The notes under the pieces: generated by a model
What the model saw: the letters and a program-made list of their open reading frames with translations, nothing else
Databases searched by the model: none
What the model was told of the DNA's origin: nothing
Assembly: GCA_026929865.2 (NCBI GenBank)
Contig: CM049397.1
Location: 26,061,698-26,125,697 of the forward strand
Origin: Hyperoplus lanceolatus
Lineage: Eukaryota; Chordata; Actinopteri; Uranoscopiformes; Ammodytidae
DNA: 64,000 nucleotides
Direction of reading: 5' to 3'
Position numbers and translations under genes: made by a program
Part shown: positions 1-11,810 of the stretch, one piece after another
How positions within the stretch are numbered: the stretch's first letter is position 1
Layout of the letters: each line of letters starts with the position of its first letter

Positions 1-57
1 TCTTGACCTTTTTTGAATGTCACAAATTTAAAGACCTAAAAAATCAATTGCACTCAC

Positions 58-1123
58 TCTGTTTGGGAACAGGGGTGATAGAGATACCGTCTAGTTGGAG
101 CAGTTCTCCCATTACTCCTTTCTGTCCTCTCTCCAGAATATGGGTGGCATTAGGGCCAATGCGGGCAGGGCGTGGTGGGGTTCGAGCACTGTAGTATCCA
201 GGGTGCAACACAGGATCTGGAGCCAGTGGCCCAGAGAGCAGGGCCAAAGTCCCATCGAGGTTCCCCTCTAAACGGCCGTGAGCTGGACAAAGAAAATTAT
301 AAATAAACAAGGTCACTTAAGGCTAATTTTAAGCTCATAAAAGAGTAAGTTCTGCAAATGTTCAAGCACAAGGAGAAAAGATGTGCCTCTAAAAAAAGTG
401 GTTTTCTACATGTGATGGACGTAGGGCCATGTTCATTTCATTTAACTTTTATTTATCCTCGAGAGACCAATTGAGGGGTGACCCTCATTTACAATGACGT
501 CAAGTTCAAACAAATTCAAGGGAAAAACAACAATACATAAACAATATTCAATGCAAATACATCAAATACACAACAACAGGTGAAGAGAAAAACAATTGAA
601 ACATTTACACAGTGGCAGCGAAGAGTGGCAGCAATTAAAATGAAATGGGTGAAAGTACAATATAGCCTAATTAAAACAGTTACAGGTAGAGTTTGGCAGA
701 TTTAAGATAGTTTGTTTAAATTGGTTAAAGGATATGAAGGTATTTAGTTTAATGTGTTGCTGTAAGTTGTTCCAGGAGTCAGGGGCACTGAAGCTAAAAG
801 CTGTCTTTCCCAGCTCACACCGGGCTTGTGGGACATAAAGCATAAGCATGTCAGTGGTAATTAAAGTAATTAAAGGTACCCATTGAGTGTTGACCTAACA
901 ATTTGCAACAAGTAGTCTTGGCGTGATACCTAACAAAAAGAGACATCCTTCCTGAGCTTATAGATATTAACTGTGGGCCTACCGCCCCAAGTATCACTGG
1001 AAAATAACATAAACTGCAAACTGGTAGCTGTATCTTACCTGAAAATGGTCGTTGGTAGTATTGAGGAAACAGAGAAGGATCCGGGGGGATTGGCCCAGAT
1101 ATGGATGAAGGCCCTTCACACAT
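58..1123 (-). CDS. two exons of an unidentified gene (partial, continues off left edge)
   Basis: Two exons read on the minus strand: 1123-1039 (acceptor ...gcttcag, donor gtaaga) and 282-58 (acceptor ...tttgtccag, donor gtgagt). The first ends with one base of a codon and the second opens with two, so they join in frame. The second is 225 nt with no stop. Both carry a related motif: SGPIPPDPSLFPQYY in the first and SGPLAPDPVLHPGYY in the second. This makes chance open frames unlikely and suggests a short internal repeat. The second exon continues with a Pro/Arg-rich stretch and then HILERGQKGVMGELLQLDG. No signal peptide or membrane segment is visible in this part. I do not recognise the protein. 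The first exon may begin upstream of 1123 or contain its own ATG. A LINE remnant sits in the intron between them. Confidence 0.6.
448..850 (-). mobile_element. 3' fragment of a LINE (non-LTR retrotransposon)
   Basis: Minus-strand translation of about 667-849 gives AFSFSAPDSWNNLQQHIKL followed by a FNQFKQTIL segment. This resembles the extreme C-terminal end of the reverse transcriptase ORF in common fish LINEs. It is followed (toward low coordinates) by an AT-rich 3' UTR ending near 448-480. Everything upstream of the C-terminus is missing, as expected for 5' truncation. The clade (L2/CR1/Rex-like) is not resolved. Confidence 0.6.
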
Positions 1124-2585
1124 CTGAAGCTGTAAATTGTAATAAGAATCAGAATCGGTTTTATAGCCTGGTACAATTCACGCATACAAGGAATGGTGCA
1201 CACAATAAACATGCAATAAGTGCAAACAGAAACACAAAGAAAGGCCAGTGAGATAATAAGTAAAAACATTTTTAATTTACGTTTAAAGGTGGTGTGATAA
1301 CAGTACGCATATTTTTTAAGCACTTTTTGGCAAATATATGCCGGACCAAATCACATAGACTGACTGCATGAGTCAATGCAGAAGTGTTTTGATCAGTATG
1401 CGACGTGGCCACAGTAGTTAACGCCGACCAACTACAGCCATTGTTTATTAGCTTGTTGTAAAGTTAGCTAACATTGGTATTAATTCACACGGCACCCATA
1501 GACGAATTCCTGCTCAGAAGCGAAACACATCCGGGAAATATTTGCAACAGCTTCTCATACAACTCAACCTGGTTAAGTGGTTTAAATAAATCGAGTGAAT
1601 TACCTCTAATATGATATCGTTTTCTTGTTTATCAGTAGAGGATTTTGTTCTGGCAGACTGATGACGCCAAGGTATCAACACTTGTTGCAATATTCATCAC
1701 CATGGCAACGAGACAAGTGCACACAGAACTCGACCTGATAGAAGAGAGACGTTCACTGAGAAGACAATTACATTTTATCCAAATTTCACCAAACCAATAT
1801 ACACCTTGGGGGTTATCAGACACATGACACGAACACAACAGTGGGCTACTTTCAACAGCTTACAAATAGCGTTGCGTGGTTAGTATCAAGCCGTTGTTTA
1901 CCTTCCTTTGGAGAAGTGTTGGTTCTAGCAGGTGTATTTCTCCTCTAATCCCGCAGGTTGAATTGCGTAGGCTATTTATTTTCCTGAGTAATGCCTTTCA
2001 GGTTCAATATATACCCCACTGATTCAGTACGACTTCCTAGCCCAAATCCGAACTACGGGCCTTAGTTTTCACATTAATCAAAACATTACCATGTGATTGC
2101 TGGAGCGTGTTGGGAAGGTACACTACTGTATACACAGTACAGTCTGACAGGATGGTCATTCTGACAGGCTAAAGTCAGGGAAATAATTACCCTCGTTTGT
2201 CAGGGACATTAGCTAGAGGTCATTGCCTCCGAGTGGTGAAAAGGTTTCATTACACCAAGGACGCAAGTCCATAGTCCCAACTATAACACCAAAACAAATG
2301 CAGCATTTCCACAGTTGTGCCTCAGCCTGTTTCACACCGGTGGCTATAATACTATAAAGAGCTATAATAGCATTCTGATGACTGGTTTCATCATGCCTTT
2401 AGCATTTTCCTTAAATATATTTTTAGTTTATGGCTTATGTTCATATCATTATTTTTTACATTGGCTTATGTATGTATTTTTTATTTATCTAGTTTTAAAC
2501 TTTTATTCGTGTAATGCACTTTGTGAATGTTTATTTCTACGAAAGGTGAAATTATTGCTAGGGCTAGTAGGCCTACTTATTAGGC

Positions 2586-2676
<91 letters not shown>

Positions 2677-3060
2677 GTTGTTGTTGTTGTTGTTATTCCC
2701 CGCAGTAATGTGGTGATGCAGTTCATTAATTAAAATTTACCACTACAAAAAAAATTTTTTTTCGGAATGAGTAGAGTTGTTCATGTAGAAATAATGCATG
2801 GGGGCATCAGACCTACACTATTGTACAGATGCTTATGAGAAGTGAACCATAATATAACTATAAATGCGTTATTTCCTATTTGTATTATCGGACAGATCCT
2901 CACGTAAACCTACAGAAGGCTGAAAACAACAGATCTTTACCATTTTAACATGATGTAGGCTACAGATTTGAATCATTTACGAGAACAGTACCTATATATA
3001 TACTGCTTGATAAGTGTTTTTGCTCAATGTCAATTGCACAATGCCCCGCCCTCTGCCGGA
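1124..3060. other. intergenic region between the left-edge gene and vdac3
   Basis: No gene can be supported here. A plus-strand frame at 1702-1827 (41 codons, starting MATRQVHTELDLIEERRSL) looks somewhat protein-like but has no splice partner that I can find. A TTA-repeat tract lies near 2587-2675. The rest is AT-rich unique-looking sequence. Confidence 0.4.
2584..2695. repeat. (TTA)n microsatellite grading into (TTG)n
   Basis: About 30 uninterrupted TTA units (about 2587-2675) are followed by a short TTG run. It lies in the vdac3 upstream region. The long leucine run in the plus-strand frame is an artefact of the repeat. Confidence 0.95.
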
Positions 3061-3069
3061 GGTCTGATT

Positions 3070-3172
3070 TGCGCATGCTCAGTCTGTGTTTGTCTACGCT
3101 TTCTCCTTCACTGTGTCCCGCTGCACCCAAACTGCCCCGAGAAACTCTTCACGCTTTGCCCCACAAATAAAG
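3070..3172 (+). promoter_or_regulatory. likely vdac3 promoter and noncoding exon 1
   Basis: TGCGCATGCTCA at 3070-3081 matches the NRF-1 recognition pattern except for one base. NRF-1 sites are typical of nuclear genes for mitochondrial proteins. The sequence becomes locally GC-rich and runs to a strong donor, CAAATAAAG|gtaaga, at 3172/3173. I infer a noncoding first exon of roughly 50-100 bases ending at 3172. It would splice to the ATG exon at 7905, or to the exon ending at 6379. The transcription start is not determined. Confidence 0.5.
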
Positions 3173-3819
3173 GTAAGAAATAACTGACTAGCAAATTCCC
3201 ATTTTCAAAAAGCTACTGTCTTATAGTCGGTTTTTCTGCTAGACGATTTTGCTGTTGTCAACTGTCGCTGGACTGTCAGTGAGACATGAGTCACACATAG
3301 GGGTGGGAGTGCAGTAGCGGGTTGGCCAGGGATTTAATGCCAGGCCCTCTGTATCCATTTAGATCGTTTAAATCCACAGCTGTAAACTGCATGAAAGCTA
3401 ATCCCATTCAAAGGGAGTTTCATTGACCCAAATGTGATGGCGAGAGGGCACTTGAATGGGGACTATCTGCGTAAATGTTGTAAAGAAGCATATGCCACCA
3501 TTTCGGTGCAACATCAAGAATTTTATATCTGAAAAAAAATATTTTGTGTTTTTAAAAGTTAGGTTTTGCTGTTGCAGTTTGATAAACTCGAGCAGGCAAC
3601 AGACGCATCTCAGGCGCACGAACAATGGAAACCATAGGTGGACGTAGCCTAGACGGCAAAAAAAAAAACGTTATACACGTAAATAGGCCATGGTGGCGTG
3701 ATGCCATTAATCATGTCTAAACTTCTTATCTGTAGGTAGGGCGCCTATGTGTTATCTAAAAGCATATGCACCGCTACAATAAGAAGCACCGTTACCTTTT
3801 ACGCACCTTACGCACGCCC

Positions 3820-4182
3820 TTTAAAGGGACACTGTGTAACATTTTAAGTAATTTATTAGCTAAAATCAATATCCTCATTCATAAATATGTCCTCATTGGT
3901 GTAAAATCACCTCTGCAAATAATCTGAATTATCCTCCTGAGTGGAGAATTACAAATATTAATATTACATTTTGTACATTGAGCAGGCAGGTCTTATGGAG
4001 GCATCCATGTTGGTTGGAATGTCATCAGGTGCATTGTTTAAAATTTAGAATTGTTCTTGTCCTTGAAGGCCACTGTAGCTTCTGTTATTATTCTAAAGGG
4101 TTGGGGTTACCCAGGGAGCGTTGCATTCTAGAACTTTGTAGAACTTTCTTGAAGATGTCATATTACACACTGCACCTTTAAA
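3820..4182. mobile_element. MITE-like element with imperfect 20-bp terminal inverted repeats
   Basis: The left end TTTAAAGGGACACTGTGTAA and the reverse complement of the right end TTTAAAGGTGCAGTGTGTAA match at about 17 of 20 positions. The length is 363 bp with no coding capacity. The target-site duplication is not clear. It lies in the first intron of vdac3. Confidence 0.6.
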
Positions 4183-4594
4183 CAAAGAGTGGCTTTGACC
4201 ACCACTGATACTCATCAATTATCATGGTCAGCTTGGGGAGATGTGTTAAAGTGAAAACCATATCATCATCATCATAATAATATAATAATAATATTGGTAG
4301 AATATTGTTGTTAGTTGCTTTTTATGGACAAAGCTATCCATAGTCCTGTTGATCCAAGTGCCAAAGCTCAAAACCGTTATAATTTTTCATATCATAATTC
4401 AGGGGGTTGCAGAGGGCATTATACGACCCAAGCCCACTGGTAACCAGGTATAGTCTCAATGATGTCAATGTACACTTTGAAACTCGCTGGATGTGAACAA
4501 ATCTTAACTTTACATTCCAGCTATAAATTGTTAGTGTAACTTGACTGCACTGCTCTTGTCCTTATCTCACACCCACACATTCCTCCCTTATATG

Positions 4595-4723
<129 letters not shown>

Positions 4724-6266
4724 CTTCGGTTTCACGTTATCTGAAGGTTCAGGACCAGTGTTGGGCAACTGCCTGTTTACACAGTATCTTACCATTATGT
4801 CACCAGTGAACAGTAGTTGATGGCTTTACTTCAATTAATATCAACACTTATGAAACACTTGCGTTTGATACATTTACAGTATGTGACACAAGTGGCATTT
4901 CATAGACAGAGGTAATTGAGTAATTACTCTAATGAATGATTATAAAATTATTTCTCAATAATTATAATTTGAGTCAGTATCACAATCAACAGACTAAAGA
5001 TACTGTGCATATAATTTTTGACAGCCGCCACCACCACCATTTTGTTGTTTGTGTGGTTGCTTTTTTTCTTTTTGGGTGCCATTTTGACCTTTGAGCTCAG
5101 TCAAGGCTGTCATCTGGTTGCAGTCCGTGAAAGTTTTAAAGACATGTGACTAGATTGTGTTTGTATATAAATACAGTGTGGAGGTACAATACAGGCAAGA
5201 AAATAAATAAATCCATATTCATAATTTTTTGTTTATAGGCTGAACCTGGAGAAAGACACACATTGAAATCCTAGTCACATGCGTTGTAGTGTTGGGTTCA
5301 CCTGAGCTAAATTTAGAGGCAAGTGTAAGAGACTGAGGGATGAATGCAGGGAGGGACAGCGTCAAAAATGTACTGTGTGGAGAAGGTGGTGAGGGGGTAG
5401 AGGCAGGACAGCACACATACTGAGATTTATGGTCAAGGGTTTGTGTGTGTGAGGAAGGTGGAGGCCTTAAAAAAATCTATTAAGTCAATCAGCTTCTTAC
5501 AAGGAATGACATTGTACTACAAAACCACAACATTATCTAAATATAAACAGAAATTTGTGGTCTTGGGAATAAAAAATTAAAATTGGACATTCATTTGCCA
5601 GGCAGAAAGAAATATAACTAAATTAAATATAAGGTTGTTCTGTAACTGCTGAATGTGTAGAAAGTCAACTGAATGCTACGTTCGCCATGTCAACTTAAAA
5701 GGTGGTAATTTGTCAGTGTTGAAAAACTGTTTCTGAACTTCAGCTCTGCCTGTTGCTTATTTAGTCATGAATATTTAATGCTATAAGGATATATTTATCA
5801 TTTAAAAACCAATGTTGCCGGTGCTTAAAACACCACACCACACCTGCATGTGGAAAAGTCTCATTTGGAGAGAAATAGCTTCTCATCTTGCCTATAGGTG
5901 TCATGCTATAAGTGAATGACAATGTGACATTAAGTTCACGGCAGCTTTATCTAACCATTGAGTGATATTGATATAATATGTGATATATAAACAACGCCAT
6001 TTCTCAGTGCCATACGACGGCTGCAAGAAGGCCTTATCGTATTCGAATGCTGTGCGTATGTTCGCCTATGAACACACAGTACAATGTGATGCAATAGTTG
6101 GACAGTTCTTTGCAAATAAAGGAGGACACAGATTCTGACTAAATGCTAAAGGAACGTGTTGATATTCACAACAGCTGCAAACAAAGCCACATATAGTGCG
6201 CATAGTGTTGCTGTCAAAACAGCGCTGGACCACTTGCCAAATTTTTCTGTCGTCCCTCCTCTGAAG

Positions 6267-6379
6267 AGACATGGCAGAGAAAGGAATGGAGAGTGTGGTG
6301 CAGCCCGACAAGACAGGAAAAGCTAAGCAAGCTGAGAACAAAGGCCACTGTAAGACATGTGAGCTACCCAAGAAACATG
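6267..6379 (+). CDS. vdac3: candidate alternative coding exon of vdac3 (in-frame N-terminal extension)
   Basis: A pyrimidine-rich tract ending ctctgaag precedes ATG at 6271 in good context (gagacATGG). The frame stays open for 36 codons plus one base to a good donor, CATG|gtgagt, at 6379/6380. Joined to the next vdac3 exon (starting gcacaATGG at 7905), the phase is correct: the codons G and T lead directly into the normal initiator Met. This would give a 38-residue, Lys-rich extension with a C-x-x-C pair (GHCKTCELPKKH) ahead of [11 protein letters not shown]. Extended N-termini are known for VDAC2. I know of no described VDAC3 equivalent. The exon could instead belong to an unrelated small transcript. 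Confidence 0.5.
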
Positions 6380-7909
6380 GTGAGTGGGGGTGTGTGCATA
6401 GAGAGAGGCATATGACGCATCATCAGGGTCCCTAGATTCAGTTTTGCTTTAGGACATTAGTCTCATCAGACCAGGCTTAGATATCTGTGAAATATTCATC
6501 TTTAGACTTTGTCAAAACGTCTCTGTTTGACTGCAGTGATAACGTTTTGTTTCACTGCTCTGGCTCAGTCATTAATTCATTATCTTTATAGAGGTTTCAT
6601 TACCTTAAGCAAAGTCAGAGTCTCCATCCGCCTGCAAACAATGCAGCATTTATGAGGTGGAGGAAGCAGCAGGACATAAAGCACACAGAGGAAGGCCAGT
6701 TAGGAGTTAAACATTAAACCAACTCTAGGTTGTGAGTGAATAGAGGATATTCCTTAAGCTTCTGCAAAGTCACCTTGTCAGAAATTGAAATTTCTTCTTC
6801 ACACACACACACACTGACCCACGGGACCCTGATGACAGTCTGAAGCCCGGCGCAGTGCAGTGGTGTGCAGGACCGCACAGTTGCTGACTAACCAAACCTG
6901 CTTCTGCTTAGGTTAGCTCTGCTGCATTGGCTTGCATAGTATTTCTTTACACATCATACATATTAACTAGGTTTTCACACAAGCATAGCCTAGTGGGGCT
7001 ATTATTAGTATTGAAACATAGGGGTGAATCTTACAGCGAAATGTCCCTGTTGGATGGCTTTGTGATCTTTGAAAATCATCGCTTCTACACATTTCTCGTC
7101 CCTTCCTCCCAAGAGGATCAGTCCCATAAGTTAAACAACCTCTGCTTCTTGCCTATGGCCGGGTGTCAGGCAATCGATATAGGGTTCACATGGAAGACGG
7201 AGGGGGAGGAGAAAAGCAATCGGACAGGCCCCCTCCAGATGGCCAGTGACCCAGGCTGAGATGAATATGTATACTGATGGATACTGAAACTGAGTGTGTA
7301 GAAAACGCTAGCTGCAATGCTTTGTGTGTGTGTTTGAGAAGGAATACAGCTCTTTATGTGTGCTTGTGCCTCCAGTGCTCTCTGAGTGGCATTGGCCTGC
7401 TTGCACAAAAGGTGCAGAGCAATGCAGAAAGAGAAATGCAGTGTGTATTTGTTTGTATTTGTTCCAGCAATTTGATTTAAAGGGGAAACTCAATGATTGT
7501 ATCAGTTTATTCCTAAGTCAGTGATAACACTTGTATAATAACTATAATAAAGTATTTTGTGGCAGGGTTTTCTCATTTTGGGCAACAAACTTCTACCAAA
7601 TTTCCAGGTATTACGCATGAAAGATGTTGGTGTTCTACTTGGAAGGGAATGACAGACACAATATAGTTGCATTATGGGAAATGTAGGATCCATCATATTC
7701 GAAGGAGCTGCATATTTTTATTTTTTATTTTAAAAACATGTTCCTTGTTGTTGCTCCATCTTAATTGAGGTGTGTTACTCAATTGCTGGAGAATCACTTT
7801 AAGTATGCATTTAGACAGATCAATGCAGGGATGGGTTCGTTTCTATTTGTGTTTTATTGTTGTGAAAAATGATAAAATCTCAATTTGCATGTCTGTTTCC
7901 TTAGGCACA

Positions 7910-10900
7910 ATGGCCACCCCTCCCGCATACGCAGACTTGGGGAAATCTGCCAAGGACATCTTCAACAAGGGCTTTGGTAACTCAACAAAAACTTCTCTGT
8001 TAACTGTTTGAACTGAAGCAACATATGATATAAGAGAGCATTGTGTTAGCCCTGAGTCGCTTTATTTGTGCTGTTTAGTTATGCTGCAGTTGTTGCAGTA
8101 GAGCCATGCTGTGCAGTTTGAAGATGTAAGTTATTTTCCCACCCTTTCTGTCTTTCTGAATTTTCCCTAATTTCCTTCCTCCCCAGGCTATGGCGTTCTC
8201 AAGTTGGACGTTAAGACCAAGTCCCAGAGTGGTGTTGTAAGTACTGCAGTTGTTCAAGACTCACTCCACTGTCTTTGCTGTGTAGATCAAATGGCTGACT
8301 CATGGCGCTGCATGTCACTTCATGTCAGAGTGCGTTTGCTGCCTGACATGTTATCAGTCCAACCTACAGAGTCAGCAGGATGACACTGTCTGCCCGATAA
8401 CTTCACACCTTACTCTTTTTCCCCCTCAAGCAACATCAGTCTGACATGATGTGCGTCTGTGTTGATATAAACCTGTTGCCTTGGCAATACCATAATGAGC
8501 ACTTGCATACAGAGTTGCCCAAATGCCACAAAACTCTAACCCTCATTGAAAAAAAAACAAGAACATATAAATCCACTCCCTCACAGCTTTCCGCTCTCTG
8601 TAGCACTGTTTTTCATATTTCCCAGTGAGCAGATTACATTTCCGCATTGTGTGGTGTGTTCTCCCTAACTTTCTCTCTTTTCTCTTTCTTTCCTGCTTTC
8701 TTCTTTGGACGTTCCTGTCAGATGGTAAGAGAGAGAGAGCGTGTGTGCTTATGTAATGATTACTTTAAACACAGGTTCACTGCAGGGTTAGCCAGTGATA
8801 CCAGTTGCGTGTTTGTGTGTGGTAGCTTGTCTGGGTGGCACCATTATCCCATCTGCTGCACCAGCCATAAACAGCACTGATCCTCAAAAAAAAAAAAAAA
8901 AACTCACAACAAACCTTTCCCTCACAGCACTGCATATATTTTCATCTCCCAACCTATTTCTCCATCTCAAAAGGTGAAGTTCCTCTTTTAAATATCCAGC
9001 CATGCAAACCTGAGAGGGATTGTTTGGCAGAGGGAAAAGCAGAGAAGCAATGCTTGTTTTTCCTCCCGTCTGAATGCTTTCTCACCCCTTCTGCCTCTAG
9101 TTCCTGTAGTGAATGAAGCAATGTGTCATTCTGCTTCCATTCCCACCTCCTTCTCTACCTCCATCTCCCCCTCATCACTCTATCCCTCTGTGTCCTGCAG
9201 GAGTTTGCCACCTCCGGCTCCAACAACACCGACTCGGGGAAGTCGGCCGGCCACCTGGAGACCAAGTACAAAGTGAGCGAGCTGGGCCTCAACTTCAACC
9301 AGAAGTGGAACACAGACAATACTCTCACCACAGAAGTCACCATGGAGGACCAGGTTAGAGTCAAACAACAAGATATTAAGACATTTTAAACTTTCAAAAC
9401 ATACAATATTGTTACATTTATACTAGAATATTGGCTCATTGTTTTTTTCTGCTGTCTGGTTTTGTTTGTCTGTAGCTGGCCAAGGGCCTCAAGCTTAGTT
9501 TGGACACGTCGTTTGTGCCCAACACCGGGTAAGAGCAATCCTGTCTAAGTAGTTTTTCAAAATGTCTTCAATAAATCAATCAATGATATACAGATATAAC
9601 AATGCTATCTGAATGACTGACCCTCTTTCCTTTGCTTGTTGTTACTCCTTTAGCAAGAAGAGTGCCAAGCTGAAGACCGGCTACAAGCGTGACTTTGTCA
9701 ACGTGGGCTGCGACCTGGACTTCGACATGGCCGGTCCCACCGTCCACGCGACCGCCGTGCTGGGCTACGAGGGCTGGCTCGCCGGCTACCAGTTGGCTTT
9801 TGACACATCCAAGTCTAAACTGACCCAGAACAACTTCTCCCTGGGATACAAGGCCGGTGACTTCCAGCTGCACACCAACGTGTGAGTCACAGCATCAAAG
9901 TAAAAAAAAAAAGAGAGGAAAAAAGGCAGGAAATGGAAGTGATACATGGTTGGATGAAGCGCAGGAAGCATTTCCCCAGGATGATACATATAGAGTTCAG
10001 ACTAATATCCACTGTTGCTAATCTCCACCTTTTGTATCTGTGTTCTGATATTGTATTTCAGTAACGACGGCACAGAGTTCGGTGGCTCCATTTACCAGAA
10101 GGTGAACTGCCACTTGGAGACAGCGGTGCAGCTGGCCTGGACAGCCGGCAGCAATAACACACGCTTTGGAATCGGTGCCAAATACCAGCTGGATAAGGAT
10201 GCCTCTCTGTCTGTAAGAACTGACCTCAAAATATCTAAAGTGATAAAAAAATACCCGCATCAGTGGTTTGGAGTGACAATGGCTACAGTGCATAAGGAAT
10301 TCTACCTTCACTAACACTCCAAAATATCAATCTGTCGTCGGTGCTGAAGGAAATACTGAGAGAATCACTAAAGTTAGTAGCATACATCCTTATGGGACGA
10401 TTAATGTCTGCACAGCATTTCATTGCCATCCATCCAATATCTGTTCGAATGATTCAATCTGGACCAACGTGGTTGACTGATGTACCACTACCAACAGGCA
10501 GAACCATTGCCATCCCTCATAAAAAACCTATAACTCCAACTAACTCTGCATCTCACCTGAAATACATTTCACGCCATTATCTTACTCTTCCTTTACATAT
10601 ATGAAATTATTTATCCCAGTTGTCATCCATTGACTTTCCTGATGTTATGGTGATCTAACCTGTCACCCATGTTTCATTTTCTCCCTCACAGACCAAAGTA
10701 GACAACGCCTGCCTCGTTGGAGTCGGATACACACAAACTCTCAGGCCAGGTGAGCTATTATTGACTTAATTAATTTCCTGTAACAACAAGAGCACAGGCA
10801 CGGTTACCTGATAACATACTCTGACACTCCCTCCCTGCAGGAGTGAAGCTCACTCTCTCAGGTCTGATCGACGGAAAGAACGTGAACGGCGGCGGACACA

Positions 10901-10932
10901 AGGTCGGCATGGGCTTCGAGCTGGAGGCATAA
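7910..10932 (+). CDS. vdac3: voltage-dependent anion channel 3 (mitochondrial outer-membrane porin)
   Basis: The coding exons are 7910-7976, 8187-8236, optional 8722-8724, 9201-9353, 9476-9528, 9654-9881, 10062-10212, 10692-10749 and 10841-10932. All junctions are in phase. Without the mini-exon the product is 283 residues, the same length as human VDAC3. It begins [20 protein letters not shown] (the N-terminal helix) and contains the eukaryotic porin signature region ([20 protein letters not shown]). It ends [11 protein letters not shown]. VDACs form the 19-strand beta-barrel that passes ATP, ADP and metabolites through the outer mitochondrial membrane. VDAC3 is favoured over VDAC1 and VDAC2 by Gln at residue 73 (FNQKW; VDAC1 has Glu), by the 3-base exon, and by linkage to ikbkb and plat. 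The 3' UTR runs to AATAAA at 11764-11769. Confidence 0.96.
8722..8724 (+). CDS. vdac3: 3-nt alternative mini-exon (ATG, one Met) of vdac3
   Basis: The sequence reads pyrimidine tract-cctgtcag|ATG|gtaaga. A strong acceptor and a strong donor thus enclose exactly three bases. The flanking exons end and begin on codon boundaries (...SGV / EFATSG...). Inclusion therefore inserts a single Met after residue 39. Mammalian VDAC3 has an alternatively spliced 3-base ATG exon at the same protein position. Confidence 0.88.
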
Positions 10933-11763
10933 AAGGAGGGATGAAAAAGGAGAGGAAAGCAACGCAGGAGATGAATAAAGAGCCCAAATGTGAAAATACC
11001 GTAAAAGGTCCACTCAGCGACACCTAAACACACCTTCCCTCTGAGTCCTGCACACACACATTCTTTTGCCTTAAACCCTGAAACCCAAACTCCAATACCT
11101 CCAGTACTGTAATTTTTAAGAAAAAAAAGTATTTTGTTGGCTATTTTTTTAAATTCTAACTTTATTTACACATCTCACAACCAACTTTTGAGCATAAATT
11201 ATTAGAATACAAAAAAAGAATTGCAAATTGCAAGTAATTCATGCAAAACCCATGTGCAACAAATAATGTGCCACATTTTGAAGCACCTTTATACTTTGAC
11301 TGTGTTTTCAGCTCAGATTCCTTCAGATATACTCTGGGTGGGATTCTTTTTTGTTTTGGTATATTTTGATTTTGTTTTTTGCATGCTTTAAAAGCTAGAC
11401 AGAAGTTTGTGACTTTTCAGTATCACATTGAAAAGTGCAGTGACTGTAAAGAGATGCAATAAACACCAGAGAGACTTAAGCAGAGAAGACAAAGAGCTGC
11501 TGATCCCTCTCAGACTTGAGTGGGTTGACATTGATTCCACCATTTGACCTCAGTAACACAGTTTTTAAACTGTGAACCTTAAGTTGCCTAAATGTCTATT
11601 TTTCAGGTCCCGAGGCCGATGGCATTTTGGAGCTCTTTGTCTTGTTTTGTGTCCTGTACCCATTCAACATTTACCACTACACTACACTTTATCTGTGCTG
11701 TGCTTTGTATAGGAGAGTTAGTCAACAGTTAGGACCTCAAAATGATTGTTGTTGAATTAATGG

Positions 11764-11810
11764 AATAAAGAATGTTAATCACAATGATCTTGATGGTTGA
11801 TGTTTTTATT
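11764..11810. terminator. convergent poly(A) signals of vdac3 and ikbkb
   Basis: AATAAA on the plus strand at 11764-11769 fits the vdac3 3' end. TTTATT at 11805-11810 (AATAAA on the minus strand) fits the ikbkb 3' end. The cleavage sites would fall within a few tens of bases of each other or overlap. An additional upstream AATAAA for vdac3 lies near 11458. Confidence 0.55.

Noticed and set aside
1702..1827. Plus-strand 41-codon frame MATRQVHTELDL...
   Set aside because: Protein-like composition but no splice partner, homologue or conservation that I can see; too short to call.
2315..2716. 133-codon frame with a long Leu run
   Set aside because: Generated by the TTA/TTG repeat.
7476..7805. 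Possible MITE starting TTTAAAGGGGAAACTCAATG and ending near AATCACTTTAAG
   Set aside because: The start resembles a common fish repeat, but the ends match too weakly as inverted repeats to set boundaries.
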